This document shows, piece by piece, positions 50,349 to 61,689 of a stretch of DNA of 64,000 nt; the first letter of the stretch is position 1, and each line of letters starts with the position of its first letter. The notes under the pieces are model-generated. The model was not told where the DNA came from, made no database searches, and saw only the letters and a list, made by a program, of their open reading frames with translations. The position numbers were made by a program, and so were the translations under genes. Origin of the DNA: Lysobacterales bacterium. GTDB taxonomy: Bacteria > Pseudomonadota > Gammaproteobacteria > Xanthomonadales > Wenzhouxiangellaceae. The stretch covers positions 36,288 through 100,287 of the forward strand of contig PBLG01000052.1 in the NCBI GenBank assembly GCA_002722315.1, in the 5' to 3' direction.

Positions 50349-51219
50349 AGTTCTTGATCGCGGCCTTGCGCAGCGTTCGGGCGCGGCGCCATATCGAAAA
50401 GGCGTCGCCGATCCGGCCGGGCGCCACACGCTCTTCGGTGACCCTGGCGGGCTTGCGTAACAGCTTGCGCCCGATGTTGCGATCCAGCTGGACACGCAGC
50501 AGAAAGTGCCGGTTGCGCCAGGCCGCAACGGTCGAGAGTTCGCCGATTTCCCGGTCGATCGCCAGCATTGCGTCGCCTGCCATGTGGCGCACGAGCGCGT
50601 CCAGCCGTCGACCACCCTCGCCGGCGGCAACGTGCTGCCGGGTAAGCTGGAATTCAGCCTGCAGTTCCAGCGGCACCAGCCAACGCTCCCGGCGCGCGTC
50701 CAGCACCAGGTCACGCGTGACCCTGATCCGGTAGCCTGCGGCGGCAAGGCGGACCAGCCGGCCGGCATCGTCGGCGTCCGGTTCGGCGCCATCGTTCACC
50801 AGCCTCGCTTCCAGCAGCGCGCCGGGACCGGCAATGGCCCGGCAGTGCTGTTCCAGCTCACTGGTCTGCTCGAAGCGGGGCGGCGCGATCTCCAGCGCGA
50901 CCGCATCCACCAGCGGATCGAATTCAGGGGCCGGGACGTGCCGCGCCGCACCGCTCGCCAGCCAGGCCTGCACCGCCGGATGCGGCAGACCTTCGGCCAG
51001 CGCCTCGCGCCACCAGCCCAGCTTGCGCCGCGCGACGCCGGGATCGCTGACGTCTCCCGGCACCGATGCGATTTCACCGATAACGGCCGACAGCGCCACC
51101 AGCGCGTCGCGCTTGTCGGCAGGGGCATAGGGCAACGTCAGTGCAAGCGGGTGGCCGGGCACGACCAACCGGCTCCTGCACCAGGCGACCGGGTCGTCAG
51201 TGGACGGTGGCGTTGTCAT
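50344..51219 (-). CDS. Squalene/phytoene synthase family protein
   Basis: LALTLPYAPADKRDALVALSAVIGEIA...KLGWWREALAEG.PHP architecture. Confidence 0.65.
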   Translation of the reverse strand: MTTPPSTDDPVAWCRSRLVVPGHPLALTLPYAPADKRDALVALSAVIGEIASVPGDVSDPGVARRKLGWWREALAEGLPHPAVQAWLASGAARHVPAPEFDPLVDAVALEIAPPRFEQTSELEQHCRAIAGPGALLEARLVNDGAEPDADDAGRLVRLAAAGYRIRVTRDLVLDARRERWLVPLELQAEFQLTRQHVAAGEGGRRLDALVRHMAGDAMLAIDREIGELSTVAAWRNRHFLLRVQLDRNIGRKLLRKPARVTEERVAPGRIGDAFSIWRRARTLRKAAIKNS

Positions 51220-52078
51220 CCCCGTCTTCCGGCAGGTCGCTGTGCAGGATCCGGCTGACGTCCAGCGGATCGAATCGGTATTGCTCGTTGCAGAATTCGC
51301 AGCTCACTTCGACTTCCCCCTGCGATTCGACGATCGAATCCAGCTCTTCGGCACCCAGGCCGCGCAGCACCCTGGCGACGCGCTCCCGGCTGCACGGGCA
51401 GAAAAATCTCAGCGGGCGGGCCGGGAACAGCCGCCGGGTCTCCTCGTGAAAAAGGCGATGGAGAAGCGTCTCCGAGTCGGTCGCCAGCAACTCTTTTTCC
51501 TCGACCGTCTCCAGCAGCCGGCAAACGCGGTTCCAGCCGTCGTCGTCCTCGGCCGTGCCGGGCAGGCGCTGCACCAGCAAACCGGCCGCGCGTGTCTCGT
51601 CGACGGCCAGCAGAACACGAGTCGGAAGCTGCTCGGACTGGTCGAAGTAGCCGGCGATCGCCTCGGCCATGGAGTTGCCCTCCAGCGGCACGATGCCCTG
51701 CCACATCCGGCCGTTGCCGGACGGCTCCACGGTCATGGTCAGCACACCGCCCTGTGCGATTTCGGAAAACCCGCGCGCGGCCAGCATCGCGTCGGGATCG
51801 AAGCGCGCCAGGCCACGAAGCCCGCCGTCGTCGGTACAGTCGGCCATCAGCAGCTTGACCGCGCCGCTGGCCCTGAGCTGGAGACTGACCCGGCCCTCGA
51901 ACTTGACCCCGCTGGAACACAGCGCGGCGACCACCAGCGACTCTCCCAGCAATCGCGCGAGCGCGTCCGGGTAGCGGCCACGCCGCAGAACCTCGGCCTG
52001 GACCGAGTCCAGATGGGCCACGACGCAGCGCACGTTGGCCTGTTCCAGCAGCAGGCGCTGAAGGTGGTCGTCGCTCAT
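51197..52078 (-). CDS. hslO: Hsp33 redox-regulated chaperone
   Basis: RFFCPCSRERVARVLRGLGAEEL...CEFCNEQYRF zinc motif CxC...CxxC. Confidence 0.93.
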   Translation of the reverse strand: MSDDHLQRLLLEQANVRCVVAHLDSVQAEVLRRGRYPDALARLLGESLVVAALCSSGVKFEGRVSLQLRASGAVKLLMADCTDDGGLRGLARFDPDAMLAARGFSEIAQGGVLTMTVEPSGNGRMWQGIVPLEGNSMAEAIAGYFDQSEQLPTRVLLAVDETRAAGLLVQRLPGTAEDDDGWNRVCRLLETVEEKELLATDSETLLHRLFHEETRRLFPARPLRFFCPCSRERVARVLRGLGAEELDSIVESQGEVEVSCEFCNEQYRFDPLDVSRILHSDLPEDGDDNATVH

Positions 52079-52758
52079 ACCGCGGCCCTCGGGCAGCGAA
52101 GCTCGAGCAGAGCGGTCAGCACGCCGGGCGCTTCCGCGATTGCATCGGCGCCCCACGCATCCACCCGATCCGGTTCCGCAATGTAGCCCCAGAGCGCTGC
52201 GACGGTCCGGGTACCGGCGGCACGGCCGGCGATCACGTCGCGTTCGTCGTCGCCGATGAATACGGCCCGAGCCGGATCGACGCCCAGCGCGCTGCACGCG
52301 GCCAGAACCGGCTCCGGCGCGGGCTTTGGCTGCGTCACCGTGTCGCCGGCCACGAGGCACCCCATGCGCCCGGACCAGCCGGCCCGCTCCATTACCGGTC
52401 TTGCGAACCGCTCGAGCTTGTTCGTGACGACGCCCCAGGGAATGTTCAGAGATTCCAGGTCGTCGAGGAAATCCGGCATGCCGTCGAACGGACGACTGGC
52501 CTCCCAGCATCGGGCCTGGTAATCGTCCAGGAAGCGCGCGCGGAACGCCTCCCGGTCGGCCGGGCCAAGTTCGGGCAGGCCGCCTTCGAGCACCGCGACC
52601 GCGCCGCGGCCGACACATTCTCTGAGCGGGCCGGTCTCGATCGCCGGCAGCCCGAGCTCCAGTCTCAGCCGCTCCAGCGCGGCAATCAGGTCAGGCGCGG
52701 TATCTGCGAGCGTGCCGTCCAGATCGAACAGCACGGCTTCGGGGATCCGGTCGGTCAT
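52075..52758 (-). CDS. gph: Phosphoglycolate phosphatase-like HAD hydrolase
   Basis: AVLFDLDGTLADTAPDLIAALERL; PWGVVTNK; FIGDDERDVIAGRAAG. Confidence 0.9.
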   Translation of the reverse strand: MTDRIPEAVLFDLDGTLADTAPDLIAALERLRLELGLPAIETGPLRECVGRGAVAVLEGGLPELGPADREAFRARFLDDYQARCWEASRPFDGMPDFLDDLESLNIPWGVVTNKLERFARPVMERAGWSGRMGCLVAGDTVTQPKPAPEPVLAACSALGVDPARAVFIGDDERDVIAGRAAGTRTVAALWGYIAEPDRVDAWGADAIAEAPGVLTALLELRCPRAAV

Positions 52759-53501
52759 TCGTCGCCGGCCGATTCTTCGGGCTTGCGGGCCGACAACAGG
52801 TAGTTCACGCGCGGCGCGCCGCCAATGGTTACGGTGCGGGAGAATGGATTGTAGGTCACGCCCTCGATCTTCATCACCCGGCCGCCGGCGGCGCGCACGG
52901 ATGCCGCCAGTTCGGACGGTCGAATCAGTCGATCGTAGCGATGGGTACCGCGCGGCAGCAGGTTGAGCTCGTATTCGGCCCCGACGATGGCCATGCCCCA
53001 GGCCACCGGCGAGCGATTGATGGTCGAGAAGAACAGCTTTCCGCCCGGCCGGGCCAGCTTCACGCAGGCCGTCACAACGCTGGCCGGGTCGGGCACGTGC
53101 TCGAGCATTTCGAGACAACACACCACGTCGAATCGGCCGGGACATTCGTCGGCCAACTGCTCCGCGGTGATCTTCCGGTAGTCGACTTCCAGGCCCGACT
53201 CGATCTGGTGAAGCCTTGCGACGGTCAGCGGCTTTTCGGCCATGTCGATGCCGGTGACTTCTGCGCCGGCGCGCGCCATGGCCTCGGTCAGCAGACCGCC
53301 GCCGCAGCCGATATCGACCAGCTTGCGGCCCTCCACCGGCGCCTGGGCCCGAATCCATTCCACTCTCGGGCCGTTCATGTCGTGCAGCGGGCGGAAGTCG
53401 CCCTGCGGATCCCACCACCGCGAGGCCTGTCGATTGAATGCATCGGCTTCGCGCGGATCGAGATTCAGCTTTTCAGCGGTTGTTTCCGTCGCTTCGGTCA
53501 C
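52755..53501 (-). CDS. ubiG: Bifunctional 3-demethylubiquinol 3-O-methyltransferase / 2-polyprenyl-6-hydroxyphenol methylase
   Basis: FNRQASRWWDPQGDFRPLHDMNGPRVEWI, LVDIGCGGGLLTEAMARAGAEVTGID. Confidence 0.95.
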   Translation of the reverse strand: MTEATETTAEKLNLDPREADAFNRQASRWWDPQGDFRPLHDMNGPRVEWIRAQAPVEGRKLVDIGCGGGLLTEAMARAGAEVTGIDMAEKPLTVARLHQIESGLEVDYRKITAEQLADECPGRFDVVCCLEMLEHVPDPASVVTACVKLARPGGKLFFSTINRSPVAWGMAIVGAEYELNLLPRGTHRYDRLIRPSELAASVRAAGGRVMKIEGVTYNPFSRTVTIGGAPRVNYLLSARKPEESAGDE

Positions 53502-53558
53502 TGTCGTGGTTTCGTCCTTCTATTTCGTGTACTTTCGTTTCGCGGCGGCTCTTGTATT

Positions 53559-54872
53559 TCAGTCGATGGCCAATGAAATGCGCTCGCGCCACTCGCGACA
53601 GCTTTGCAGTACTTCGGCCTCGTCGAGCGTCGTCAGTTCCCGATCATCGAGAATCCTGCGCCCGGCGACCCAGACATCGCTGACCTGGCTGTCGGGCACG
53701 GCGTAGACGATCTGCGAGATCACGTCGTAGACCGGCTGGGTTTCGATCCGATCGAGCCGGATCGCCGCCAGGTCGGCCTGCTTGCCGACTTCGATGCTGC
53801 CGATCTCGTCTTCCATGCCCAGCGCGCGGGCGCCGTTGATGGTCGCCATGGATAGCGCACGGGCCGCCGGAATCGCTTCCGGATTTCCCGACGAGACCTT
53901 GGCCAGCAAGGCGGTCTGGCGCATCTCGGCCAGCAGGCTGAGGTCGTTGTTGCTCGCCGCCCCGTCGGTGCCTATGCAGACGTTCACGCCGCCGGCGTCG
54001 AGATCGGCGACCGGGCAGATGCCGCTGGCCAGCTTCATGTTCGAATCCGGGCAATGCACCACGTGAACCCCGGCGCGGGCCAGCCTGGGAATGTCGGCCT
54101 GGCCGATCTGGGTCATGTGAACCGCCAGCAGCCTCGGTCCCAGCAGGCCCAGCGTCTCCAGCCGGTCGAGCGGATGCAGGCCGTGCGCTTCGCGACTGGA
54201 TTCGATCTCGCCGGGCGCTTCCAGCAAGTGCAGATGCACGACGATGTCCAGTTCCTCGGCCAGCCTTGCAATTCTGCGGAAGGCCTGGTCGCCGACCGAG
54301 TAAGGCGCATGCGGGACGAAGCTGATGCCCACCATGGGCTCATCGGCGAAGCGTCGATGGACCTCCAGGCCGCGCCGGAAATATTCGTCTTCGGTCTCGG
54401 CCCAGGGCGTGGGAAAACCGATCACGGGCATCCCGATCACGCTGCGCATGCCTGCAGAAACCGCTGCTTCGGCCGTGATGTCAGGAAAGAAATAGTTGTC
54501 GTTGAAGCAGGTGGTGCCGGCACGCAGCATCTCGGCCATGGCCAGCCGGGTACCGGCGCGTACGTAGTCCGGCCCCATGATGATCTTCTCGGCCGGCCAG
54601 ATGTTTTCGTGCAGCCAGCGCATCAGCGGCAGGTCGTCTGCCAGGCCCCTGAGCAGCGCCATCGCCGAGTGGGTGTGCATGTTGATCAGGCCGGGGATCA
54701 GCACGCGCTCGGGCAGCTCTATGCGCTCGGCCCCCGGAAAGCCCGCGTCGAGATCGTCGGCCGGGATCACGGCCGCGATCCGGCCGCTTTCGACCACCAC
54801 CGCGTGGTCTTCCAGCACGCGCCCTTCCGGCACCACCGGGACCACCCAGCGCGGCAGCAGCGCCTGGCTCAT
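53559..54872 (-). CDS. TRZ/ATZ family amidohydrolase (MTA/SAH deaminase-like)
   Basis: [58 protein letters not shown]. Confidence 0.9.
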   Translation of the reverse strand: MSQALLPRWVVPVVPEGRVLEDHAVVVESGRIAAVIPADDLDAGFPGAERIELPERVLIPGLINMHTHSAMALLRGLADDLPLMRWLHENIWPAEKIIMGPDYVRAGTRLAMAEMLRAGTTCFNDNYFFPDITAEAAVSAGMRSVIGMPVIGFPTPWAETEDEYFRRGLEVHRRFADEPMVGISFVPHAPYSVGDQAFRRIARLAEELDIVVHLHLLEAPGEIESSREAHGLHPLDRLETLGLLGPRLLAVHMTQIGQADIPRLARAGVHVVHCPDSNMKLASGICPVADLDAGGVNVCIGTDGAASNNDLSLLAEMRQTALLAKVSSGNPEAIPAARALSMATINGARALGMEDEIGSIEVGKQADLAAIRLDRIETQPVYDVISQIVYAVPDSQVSDVWVAGRRILDDRELTTLDEAEVLQSCREWRERISLAID

Positions 54873-55438
54873 TCCTTGACCCGGGAAACGTACTCGCCGG
54901 AGCGGGTATCGATGCGCAGCACCTCGCCCTCGTTGATGAACAGCGGCACGCGAACCGTCGCGCCGGTTTCCATCTCGGCCGGCTTGCCGCCGCCGCCCGA
55001 GGTGTCGCCGCGCACGCCGGGATCGGTGCGCACGACCTTCAGTTCGACGAAGTTGGGCGGCGTGACGCTGATCGGAGCGCCGTTGAACAGCGTGATCTGG
55101 CAGCGATCCTCTTCCTTGAGCCACTTGGCGTCGTCGCCGACCGCGTTGGTATCTGCGGCCAGCTGTTCGAAACTGTCCGGATCCATGAAATGCCAGAACT
55201 CGCCGTCGCTGTAGAGATACTGCACTTCCTTTTCGAATACGTCGGCCGACTCCACCGACTCGTTCGACTTGAAGGTCTTCTCGACCACGCGCCCGGTCTT
55301 GAGGTTGCGCACCCGGACGCGGGTGAACGCCTGGCCCTTGCCGGGCTTGACGAATTCGGTGTCCACAATATTATGCGGCTCACCGTCCAGCAGGACCTTG
55401 AGTCCGTTCTTCAGTTCGTTTGCGCTGTAATTGGCCAT
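54869..55438 (-). CDS. efp: Elongation factor P
   Basis: [51 protein letters not shown]; start 55438. Confidence 0.95.
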   Translation of the reverse strand: MANYSANELKNGLKVLLDGEPHNIVDTEFVKPGKGQAFTRVRVRNLKTGRVVEKTFKSNESVESADVFEKEVQYLYSDGEFWHFMDPDSFEQLAADTNAVGDDAKWLKEEDRCQITLFNGAPISVTPPNFVELKVVRTDPGVRGDTSGGGGKPAEMETGATVRVPLFINEGEVLRIDTRSGEYVSRVKE

Positions 55439-55505
55439 GATTCTCGGCAGTCCTCTGTGCGACAGACATAAAATAAGGGCACTCCCCGCAACCGGCGCGA
55501 AGGCC

Positions 55506-56537
55506 ATGATGGCAGGAAACGCAATTCAGCCCGATATGATACCTGCCGACACGGGGGTAAAGGTCGATTCGCGCTGGCAGGTGCAGTTGCAGCGCGCCTG
55601 GCGCGATCCGACCGCGCTGCTGCACCACCTGGGGCACGATCCGCGGCGCTTCGGCCTGGCGCGCGCCGGCGCGTTTCCGTTCCTGGTCACCAGGGCGTTC
55701 GCGGACCGCATGAGGCCCGGCGATCCGGACGATCCGCTGCTTCGGCAGGTGCTCCCGCTGGCCGATGAGGACCTCGAGACGCCGGGCTTCGGGCCCGATC
55801 CTGTCGGCGACGCCGCCAGCCGCGCCACGCAGGGCGTACTGCACAAGTACCGTGGCCGCGCGCTGCTGGTCACCACCGGGGCGTGCCCGATTCACTGTCG
55901 CTACTGTTTCCGACGCGAATTCGACTATACCGGCGACGGCCTGAACGGCGCTGCCCTGGCCGGGGCCGTCGACTACATCGCCGCCACACCCGACGTCGAG
56001 GAGGTGATCCTGTCCGGCGGCGACCCGCTGATGCTCGCCAATCACAAACTCGCACGACTGACCGACGCACTGGCCGCCGTTCCGCATTACAGGCGCCTGC
56101 GCATTCACAGCCGCATGCCGGTAACGCTGCCGGCACGCATCGACAACGCGTTCGTCGACTGGCTGCGGGGCCTGGATCGCCAGGTAGTGGTCGTGGTGCA
56201 TGCCAACCACGCGAATGAATTCGACCGGCATGTCTCAGGCGCGCTGTCGCGAATACGCGAAACCGGCGCGACGATCCTGAATCAGACCGTATTGCTTGCC
56301 GGGGTCAACGATTCCGCGGGCGCCCTGGCGCGCTTGATGGAAACCGCCTTCGAGTCCGGCGCCCTGCCGTATTACCTGCACTTGCTGGACCGGGTGTCGG
56401 GAAGCGCGCACTTCGAAGTCGAACGCGACCGGGCCGTGGCCCTGACCGGGGCGCTGCGCGAACGACTTCCGGGGTACCTGGTGCCGAGACTGGTCGAAGA
56501 ACGCGCCGGCGCGCCCTGCAAGTTACCGGTGTTCTGA
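55506..56537 (+). CDS. epmB: EF-P beta-lysylation protein (lysine 2,3-aminomutase-like radical SAM)
   Basis: [20 protein letters not shown] radical-SAM CxxxCxx[15 protein letters not shown]; adjacent to efp. Confidence 0.92.
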   Translation: MMAGNAIQPDMIPADTGVKVDSRWQVQLQRAWRDPTALLHHLGHDPRRFGLARAGAFPFLVTRAFADRMRPGDPDDPLLRQVLPLADEDLETPGFGPDPVGDAASRATQGVLHKYRGRALLVTTGACPIHCRYCFRREFDYTGDGLNGAALAGAVDYIAATPDVEEVILSGGDPLMLANHKLARLTDALAAVPHYRRLRIHSRMPVTLPARIDNAFVDWLRGLDRQVVVVVHANHANEFDRHVSGALSRIRETGATILNQTVLLAGVNDSAGALARLMETAFESGALPYYLHLLDRVSGSAHFEVERDRAVALTGALRERLPGYLVPRLVEERAGAPCKLPVF

Positions 56538-56620
56538 CGAATGCGTGTACTGGTCTTGCACACCGGTTGCACGTACCATACGAAGAGCAAGGGGACTCAA
56601 GGCAAATCCAAGGAAGCCAG

Positions 56621-58672
56621 ATGACCGAAGAAGTCGACCCGCTGAACATACTGGCCGTAGACGACGATCCGGGAACGGTGCGCGAGATCGAGTCGTTGCT
56701 GAGTGATGCCAGGCTGCGGTTTCATTTTGCCGACACGTCCAACGCCTTCAGTCGCATCCTGGAAGCCGAGCCGGTCGATCTGGCCATCGTTCACGTTCAC
56801 TCCGGCAGTGAGTCGCTGCTGGATCCGCTTTCGCGTCAACTGCGTTCCAGCGAGCCGCCGATCGCGCTGATCGCGATGGTTTCTCCAGATGCCGAAGCCG
56901 CGCTGGCGGCAGCCCACCTCGGGGTCAACGGCTGCATGCGAATAGACGACCAGCGCTCGGTGGCGCGGGTCATCCAGGAGCGCGTCGCCCTGATCAGGGA
57001 AAATCGAAGCCAGCGCGATGCGCTGCGCCAGTCCAGCGACATTCATGAGCGCTATAACCTGCTGCTGGAATCTTCGCGCGAGGCGATCGCGTACCTGCAC
57101 GAGGGCCTGCACATCTACGCCAATCCCAGCTACCTCGAGCTGTTCGGCTATGCCGATTTCGAGGAACTGGAAGGCTTTTCTATTCTCGATCTGCTGTCGG
57201 CCGCCGACGGCACCACCGATCTCAAGCAACTATTGAAGTCGCTGTCGCGCGGCGAACTTCCCGAAGAGGCCATGGAGCTCAAGGCCCACCGCGCCGACGG
57301 CGACGAGTTCATCGCCAGCGTCGAGTTCTCGCCGGCGCGCTACGACGGCGAGGCCTGCACGCAGATCATGATTCGCGAACGTGTCGAGGCCGGCGACAAC
57401 GCCGAACTCCAGCAGGAAATCGAGAAACTCCGCTCGCACGACATCCTGACCGGCCTGCTCAACCGCCAGGCCTTCATCCGCCAGCTCCAGGACGAATTGG
57501 CAAGTCCCCCGGAGGGCCGCCACATGGCGGTGCTCCTGGTGGCCCTGGACGAACATTCGAGGCTGCAGGAAAAGATCGGCGCCGCCGCAACCGACCTGCT
57601 GATCCGCCAGACCGCGGGGGTATTCGGTGAGGCGATCGACGACGCGATGCTGCCGTCCCGTCTGTCCGACCACGTACTGGCCGCCCGCATCTGGTTCGAG
57701 GAGCGCTCGGAAGCCGAATCGCTGGCCACGCGCATCATCGAGACATTCTCCGGTCGGGTGCTGGAAATTCGCGACAAATCGCCGACGGTCACCGCAAGTG
57801 TCGGACTCGCAGTCGGCGGGAGCCAGTTGTTCACCGCCGACGAACTGCTGGCGCAATCGGAAAGCGCGCTGCGCGAAGCCCAGCGTACCGGCGGAAACAG
57901 CTACATGCGTTATCGCCCGAGCACCGGGGCCGCGGACGCCGGCGACGCCGCGCAATGGACGGAGACGCTGCGGCACGCGCTGAACAACGAGGATTTTCGC
58001 CTGGTCCGCCTCCCGATCACCAGCATGGAAGACGATGATTTCCTGATCAGCGAATTCGAGACGCGCATGCGCGTTGAAGGCAGCGACGAGATCATCATGC
58101 CGGCGACTTTCAGGCCCGCGGCGGCCCAGTCGGGACTGGCCACCGAACTGGACCGGGACCTGATACAGAACCTGATTCGATGGCTGGGCAATCACCATGA
58201 GGAAAAGGAGGACATGCTGGTTCCGCTGAGCGGCCAGAGCCTGGTCGACGATGAATTCGTCGTCGAGCTCCAGAACCTGATCGATGACGAAACCATCGAC
58301 GGCCGCCGACTGATACTCGGTTTCCAGGAACCCGACGTTCGCGAAAGCGTTCGCGAGTTGCAGCGGCTGATCAGCCGGCTCGGCGCTCGCGGCGTTCGCT
58401 TCGCGCTGCTCGACGTCACACCCGACGCAAAGGTCGACCTGGTGCTGAAGAACGTCGACATCGATTTCATCAAGCTCGGCGGGGACGTATCGGCAGCGCT
58501 GCGCAACAACGAAGTGGCCAGGCAGGCGCTGGAGTCGCTGGCCGCGGCAGCGGCGAGCCACAAGATCCAGGTCATCGCGCCCCAGGTCGAGAACACGACC
58601 GACCTGGCAACGCTCTGGCAGTTCGGCATTACCCTGGTGCAGGACGACTTTGTGCGCGACGAGGAAGAGTGA
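56621..58672 (+). CDS. FimX-like REC-PAS-GGDEF-EAL protein with degenerate domains
   Basis: ILAVDDDPGTVREIESLL (REC), PAS segment FGYADFEELEGFSILDLL, HDILTGLLNRQAFIRQL (GGDEF N-term), degenerate EAL. Confidence 0.82.
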   Translation: MTEEVDPLNILAVDDDPGTVREIESLLSDARLRFHFADTSNAFSRILEAEPVDLAIVHVHSGSESLLDPLSRQLRSSEPPIALIAMVSPDAEAALAAAHLGVNGCMRIDDQRSVARVIQERVALIRENRSQRDALRQSSDIHERYNLLLESSREAIAYLHEGLHIYANPSYLELFGYADFEELEGFSILDLLSAADGTTDLKQLLKSLSRGELPEEAMELKAHRADGDEFIASVEFSPARYDGEACTQIMIRERVEAGDNAELQQEIEKLRSHDILTGLLNRQAFIRQLQDELASPPEGRHMAVLLVALDEHSRLQEKIGAAATDLLIRQTAGVFGEAIDDAMLPSRLSDHVLAARIWFEERSEAESLATRIIETFSGRVLEIRDKSPTVTASVGLAVGGSQLFTADELLAQSESALREAQRTGGNSYMRYRPSTGAADAGDAAQWTETLRHALNNEDFRLVRLPITSMEDDDFLISEFETRMRVEGSDEIIMPATFRPAAAQSGLATELDRDLIQNLIRWLGNHHEEKEDMLVPLSGQSLVDDEFVVELQNLIDDETIDGRRLILGFQEPDVRESVRELQRLISRLGARGVRFALLDVTPDAKVDLVLKNVDIDFIKLGGDVSAALRNNEVARQALESLAAAAASHKIQVIAPQVENTTDLATLWQFGITLVQDDFVRDEEE

Positions 58673-58766
58673 GCGGCTCCCCCGCACGCCGGCGGCGCAC
58701 CGCCGGCGATGCCGGACGCCGGTCTCGGCCCGGGTTGTTCATGACCCGGTCGACAATGATCCGGGC

Positions 58767-59648
58767 TCAGCGCGCGCCCTGCTCCAGGGCCGCGATACGC
58801 TCTTCCAGCGGCGGGGGACTCATGAACAGTCGCCTGAACCCCATGCCGACCCGACCGCGGATGCCGAAAGCCTCTACCGATTCGGGCAACTGACCCGGCT
58901 GCTGGCTGCGGCGGAGCTTTTCCAGCGCGGCGATCATCTTGCCGCGTCCCGCCAGCCGGGCGCCGCCGGCGTCCGCCCTGAATTCGCGCCAGCGCGAGAA
59001 CGCCATGACGATGATGCTGGCCAGGATTCCAAGGACGATCTGCAGCACGATCACGCTGATGAAGTAGCCCGGCCCGTAGCCCCGCTCGCTGCGAAAGACG
59101 GCCCGGTCGATTACCTGACCGAGCACCCGCGACAGCAACAGGACAAAGGTATTGAGCACACCCTGAAGCAGGGTCATGGTGATCATGTCGCCGTTGGCCA
59201 CGTGAGAGACCTCGTGCGCCAGCACCGCCTCGACCTCGCCTTCGTTCATGTGCCGCAGCAAGCCGGTGCTTACGGCCACCAGGGCCTTGTTGCGCGAGGC
59301 CCCGGTCGCGAATGCATTGGGCTCGGCGGCTTCGAAGATCGCCACGTCGGGCATGCCGATGCCCGCCTCGCGGGCCTGACGCTCGACGGTGGCCACCAAC
59401 CAGCGCTCGACCTGGCTGGTCGGTTGCTCGATGATTCGTGCATGCGTCGACATCAGTGCAATCTTCTTGCTCAGCAGCAGCGAGACCAGCGCGCCGCCCA
59501 TGCCGAAGATCAGCGCGAACAGCAACATTCCCGCCTGGTTGACGTCGATGCCCTGGGCTCGAAGCCAGGGCTCCAGAAGATTCATGACGAAGCCGAATAC
59601 CACCAGCACCGCCAGATTGGTCATCACGAAAAGCGCTACACGCCGCAT
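58767..59648 (-). CDS. htpX: Membrane zinc metalloprotease HtpX
   Basis: RRVALFVMTNLAVLVVFGFVMNLL; VEAVLAHEVSHVANGDMITMTLLQGVLNTFV. Confidence 0.95.
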   Translation of the reverse strand: MRRVALFVMTNLAVLVVFGFVMNLLEPWLRAQGIDVNQAGMLLFALIFGMGGALVSLLLSKKIALMSTHARIIEQPTSQVERWLVATVERQAREAGIGMPDVAIFEAAEPNAFATGASRNKALVAVSTGLLRHMNEGEVEAVLAHEVSHVANGDMITMTLLQGVLNTFVLLLSRVLGQVIDRAVFRSERGYGPGYFISVIVLQIVLGILASIIVMAFSRWREFRADAGGARLAGRGKMIAALEKLRRSQQPGQLPESVEAFGIRGRVGMGFRRLFMSPPPLEERIAALEQGAR

Positions 59649-59693
59649 GGTCTGTTTCCTCGATTGATCCGCACCGAACGCGTTTGATCCCAT

Positions 59694-60596
59694 ATGGATG
59701 CCCGACACAACCAAAACAAGCGCGATCCAGGCCGACCCGGCACCTACCGCGGTCGATTCGCCCCGTCGCCGACCGGACCGCTTCATTTTGGTTCATTGCT
59801 GGCGGCGACGGGAAGCTTTCTGCAGGCCAGGTCGAACCGCGGTGCATGGCTGGTCCGGGTCGAAGACATCGATCCGCCGCGTGAAGTCCCCGGGGCTGCG
59901 AAAAACCAGCTCGAGACGCTGGCAAGCTTCGGCATGTTTTCCGACGAACCGGTCGTTTACCAGTCGCGCTCGTCGGCCCTGCACGAATCGGCACTGGAGC
60001 GCCTGCGGGCCTGCGGTCTTGCGTTCGACTGCGCCTGCAGTCGCCGCGACCTGCCTGATTCCGGCATCTATCCGGGCACATGCCGCGACTCCATCCCGCC
60101 CGGCAAGACCGCCAGGAGCGTGCGTTTCCGAGTACCGTCGGCGCCCGTCGAACTGGTCGATCGAGTCTTCGGCGCCTCCAGCCACTCCCTGATGGAAAGC
60201 TGCGGCGATTTCGTCATTCGGCGGGCCGACGGGCTCTTCGCCTACCAGTTGGCAGTGGTCGCCGACGACATCGCCGCCGGTATCACCGAGATCGTTCGCG
60301 GCCACGACCTGCTCGACTCCAGCCCGCGCCAGCAGCTGCTGTTCCAAGCGCTGGATGCGCCGGTGCCGCGCTGGTTGCACCTTCCGCTGGTCGTCGACAC
60401 CGGCGGCAACAAGTTGTCCAAGTCCAGCGGCGCCGATCCGGTGCAGCGAGCCCGGCCGGCAGGCGCGCTTGCCGTTGTACTCCAGGCGCTGGGCCACCGT
60501 CCGCCTGCCGGTCTGCGCTCGCTGGAATCTCTCTGGTCCTGGGCGATAGACCACTGGAATCCGGAGCGCATTCCCACCGAGCCGTTCGAAATCTGA
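59694..60596 (+). CDS. gluQ: Glutamyl-Q tRNA(Asp) synthetase
   Basis: [71 protein letters not shown]. Confidence 0.93.
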   Translation: MDARHNQNKRDPGRPGTYRGRFAPSPTGPLHFGSLLAATGSFLQARSNRGAWLVRVEDIDPPREVPGAAKNQLETLASFGMFSDEPVVYQSRSSALHESALERLRACGLAFDCACSRRDLPDSGIYPGTCRDSIPPGKTARSVRFRVPSAPVELVDRVFGASSHSLMESCGDFVIRRADGLFAYQLAVVADDIAAGITEIVRGHDLLDSSPRQQLLFQALDAPVPRWLHLPLVVDTGGNKLSKSSGADPVQRARPAGALAVVLQALGHRPPAGLRSLESLWSWAIDHWNPERIPTEPFEI

Positions 60597-60682
60597 GCCG
60601 GGCCCGTCGAACCCGACAAGGCGAGACAGCCCGCTACACGGACGATATACTCGGGACTGAGCCTTGGGATCAATGCAACCGA

Positions 60683-61642
60683 ATGAGCAGCACCTATCTT
60701 GACTTCGAGCAACCGATCGCGGAGATGGAGGCCAAGCTGGCCGAACTCCGCAACGTCGGGAGCAGCCACGAACTGAACCTTGACGACGAGATCCGCCGCC
60801 TTGAGACGCGCTGCCGCGAACAGATGGAATCGATTTTCTCGGAATTGACCGACTGGCAGATTTCGCAGCTCGCGCGGCACCCGGAGCGGCCACACACGCT
60901 CGACTACATCCCGCTGATCTTCGACCGCTTCGAAGAACTCCACGGAGACCGGCACTTCGGCGACGACCACGCCATCGTCGGGGGGCTGGCCGCACTGGAT
61001 GGACGTGCCGTCATGGTCATCGGACACCAGAAAGGGCGCGATACCAAGCAGAAGATTCACCGCAACTTCGGCATGCCCAGGCCCGAAGGCTACCGCAAGG
61101 CCCAGCGACTGATGGAAATGGCCGAGCGCTTCGGGCTGCCGATCATCACGCTGATCGATACTCCCGGCGCCTACCCGGGGGTTGGCGCCGAAGAACGCGG
61201 CCAGTCCGAGGCCATCGCGATGAACCTCAAGGTCATGTCGCGACTCAGGGTACCGATTCTTTGCACCGTCATCGGCGAAGGCGGTTCCGGCGGCGCCCTG
61301 GCGATCGGCGTCGGCGATCGCACCAACATGCTGCAGTTCTCCATCTATTCGGTAATCTCTCCCGAAGGCTGCGCATCCATCCTCTACAAGTCCGCCGACA
61401 AGGCCGAGACCGCGGCAGGCGCACTGGGGCTCACGGCACGGCGCCTGAAGCAGCTTGGCCTGATCGACCAGATCATCCGCGAGCCGCTCGGCGGCGCCCA
61501 CCGAAACCCGCAGGAAGTCGCGTCCCGCCTCAAGGAGCACCTGCTCAGCCAGCTCAAGGTGCTCGACGAAATGCCCGCCGACGAACTGATCCAGGCGCGC
61601 TACGATCGGCTCATGGCGATGGGCGCAATCGAACGCGAGTGA
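60683..61642 (+). CDS. accA: Acetyl-CoA carboxylase carboxyltransferase subunit alpha
   Basis: [59 protein letters not shown]. Confidence 0.96.
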   Translation: MSSTYLDFEQPIAEMEAKLAELRNVGSSHELNLDDEIRRLETRCREQMESIFSELTDWQISQLARHPERPHTLDYIPLIFDRFEELHGDRHFGDDHAIVGGLAALDGRAVMVIGHQKGRDTKQKIHRNFGMPRPEGYRKAQRLMEMAERFGLPIITLIDTPGAYPGVGAEERGQSEAIAMNLKVMSRLRVPILCTVIGEGGSGGALAIGVGDRTNMLQFSIYSVISPEGCASILYKSADKAETAAGALGLTARRLKQLGLIDQIIREPLGGAHRNPQEVASRLKEHLLSQLKVLDEMPADELIQARYDRLMAMGAIERE

Positions 61643-61689
61643 CCGACACGGGCGGCGGCGATGCGGCACCGGAACACGGAACCCGACCG

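Noticed and set aside
57230-58687. 485-aa minus-strand ORF opposite the FimX-like gene
   Set aside because: Antisense shadow; composition (many R/Q/H/V) and lack of motifs argue against coding.
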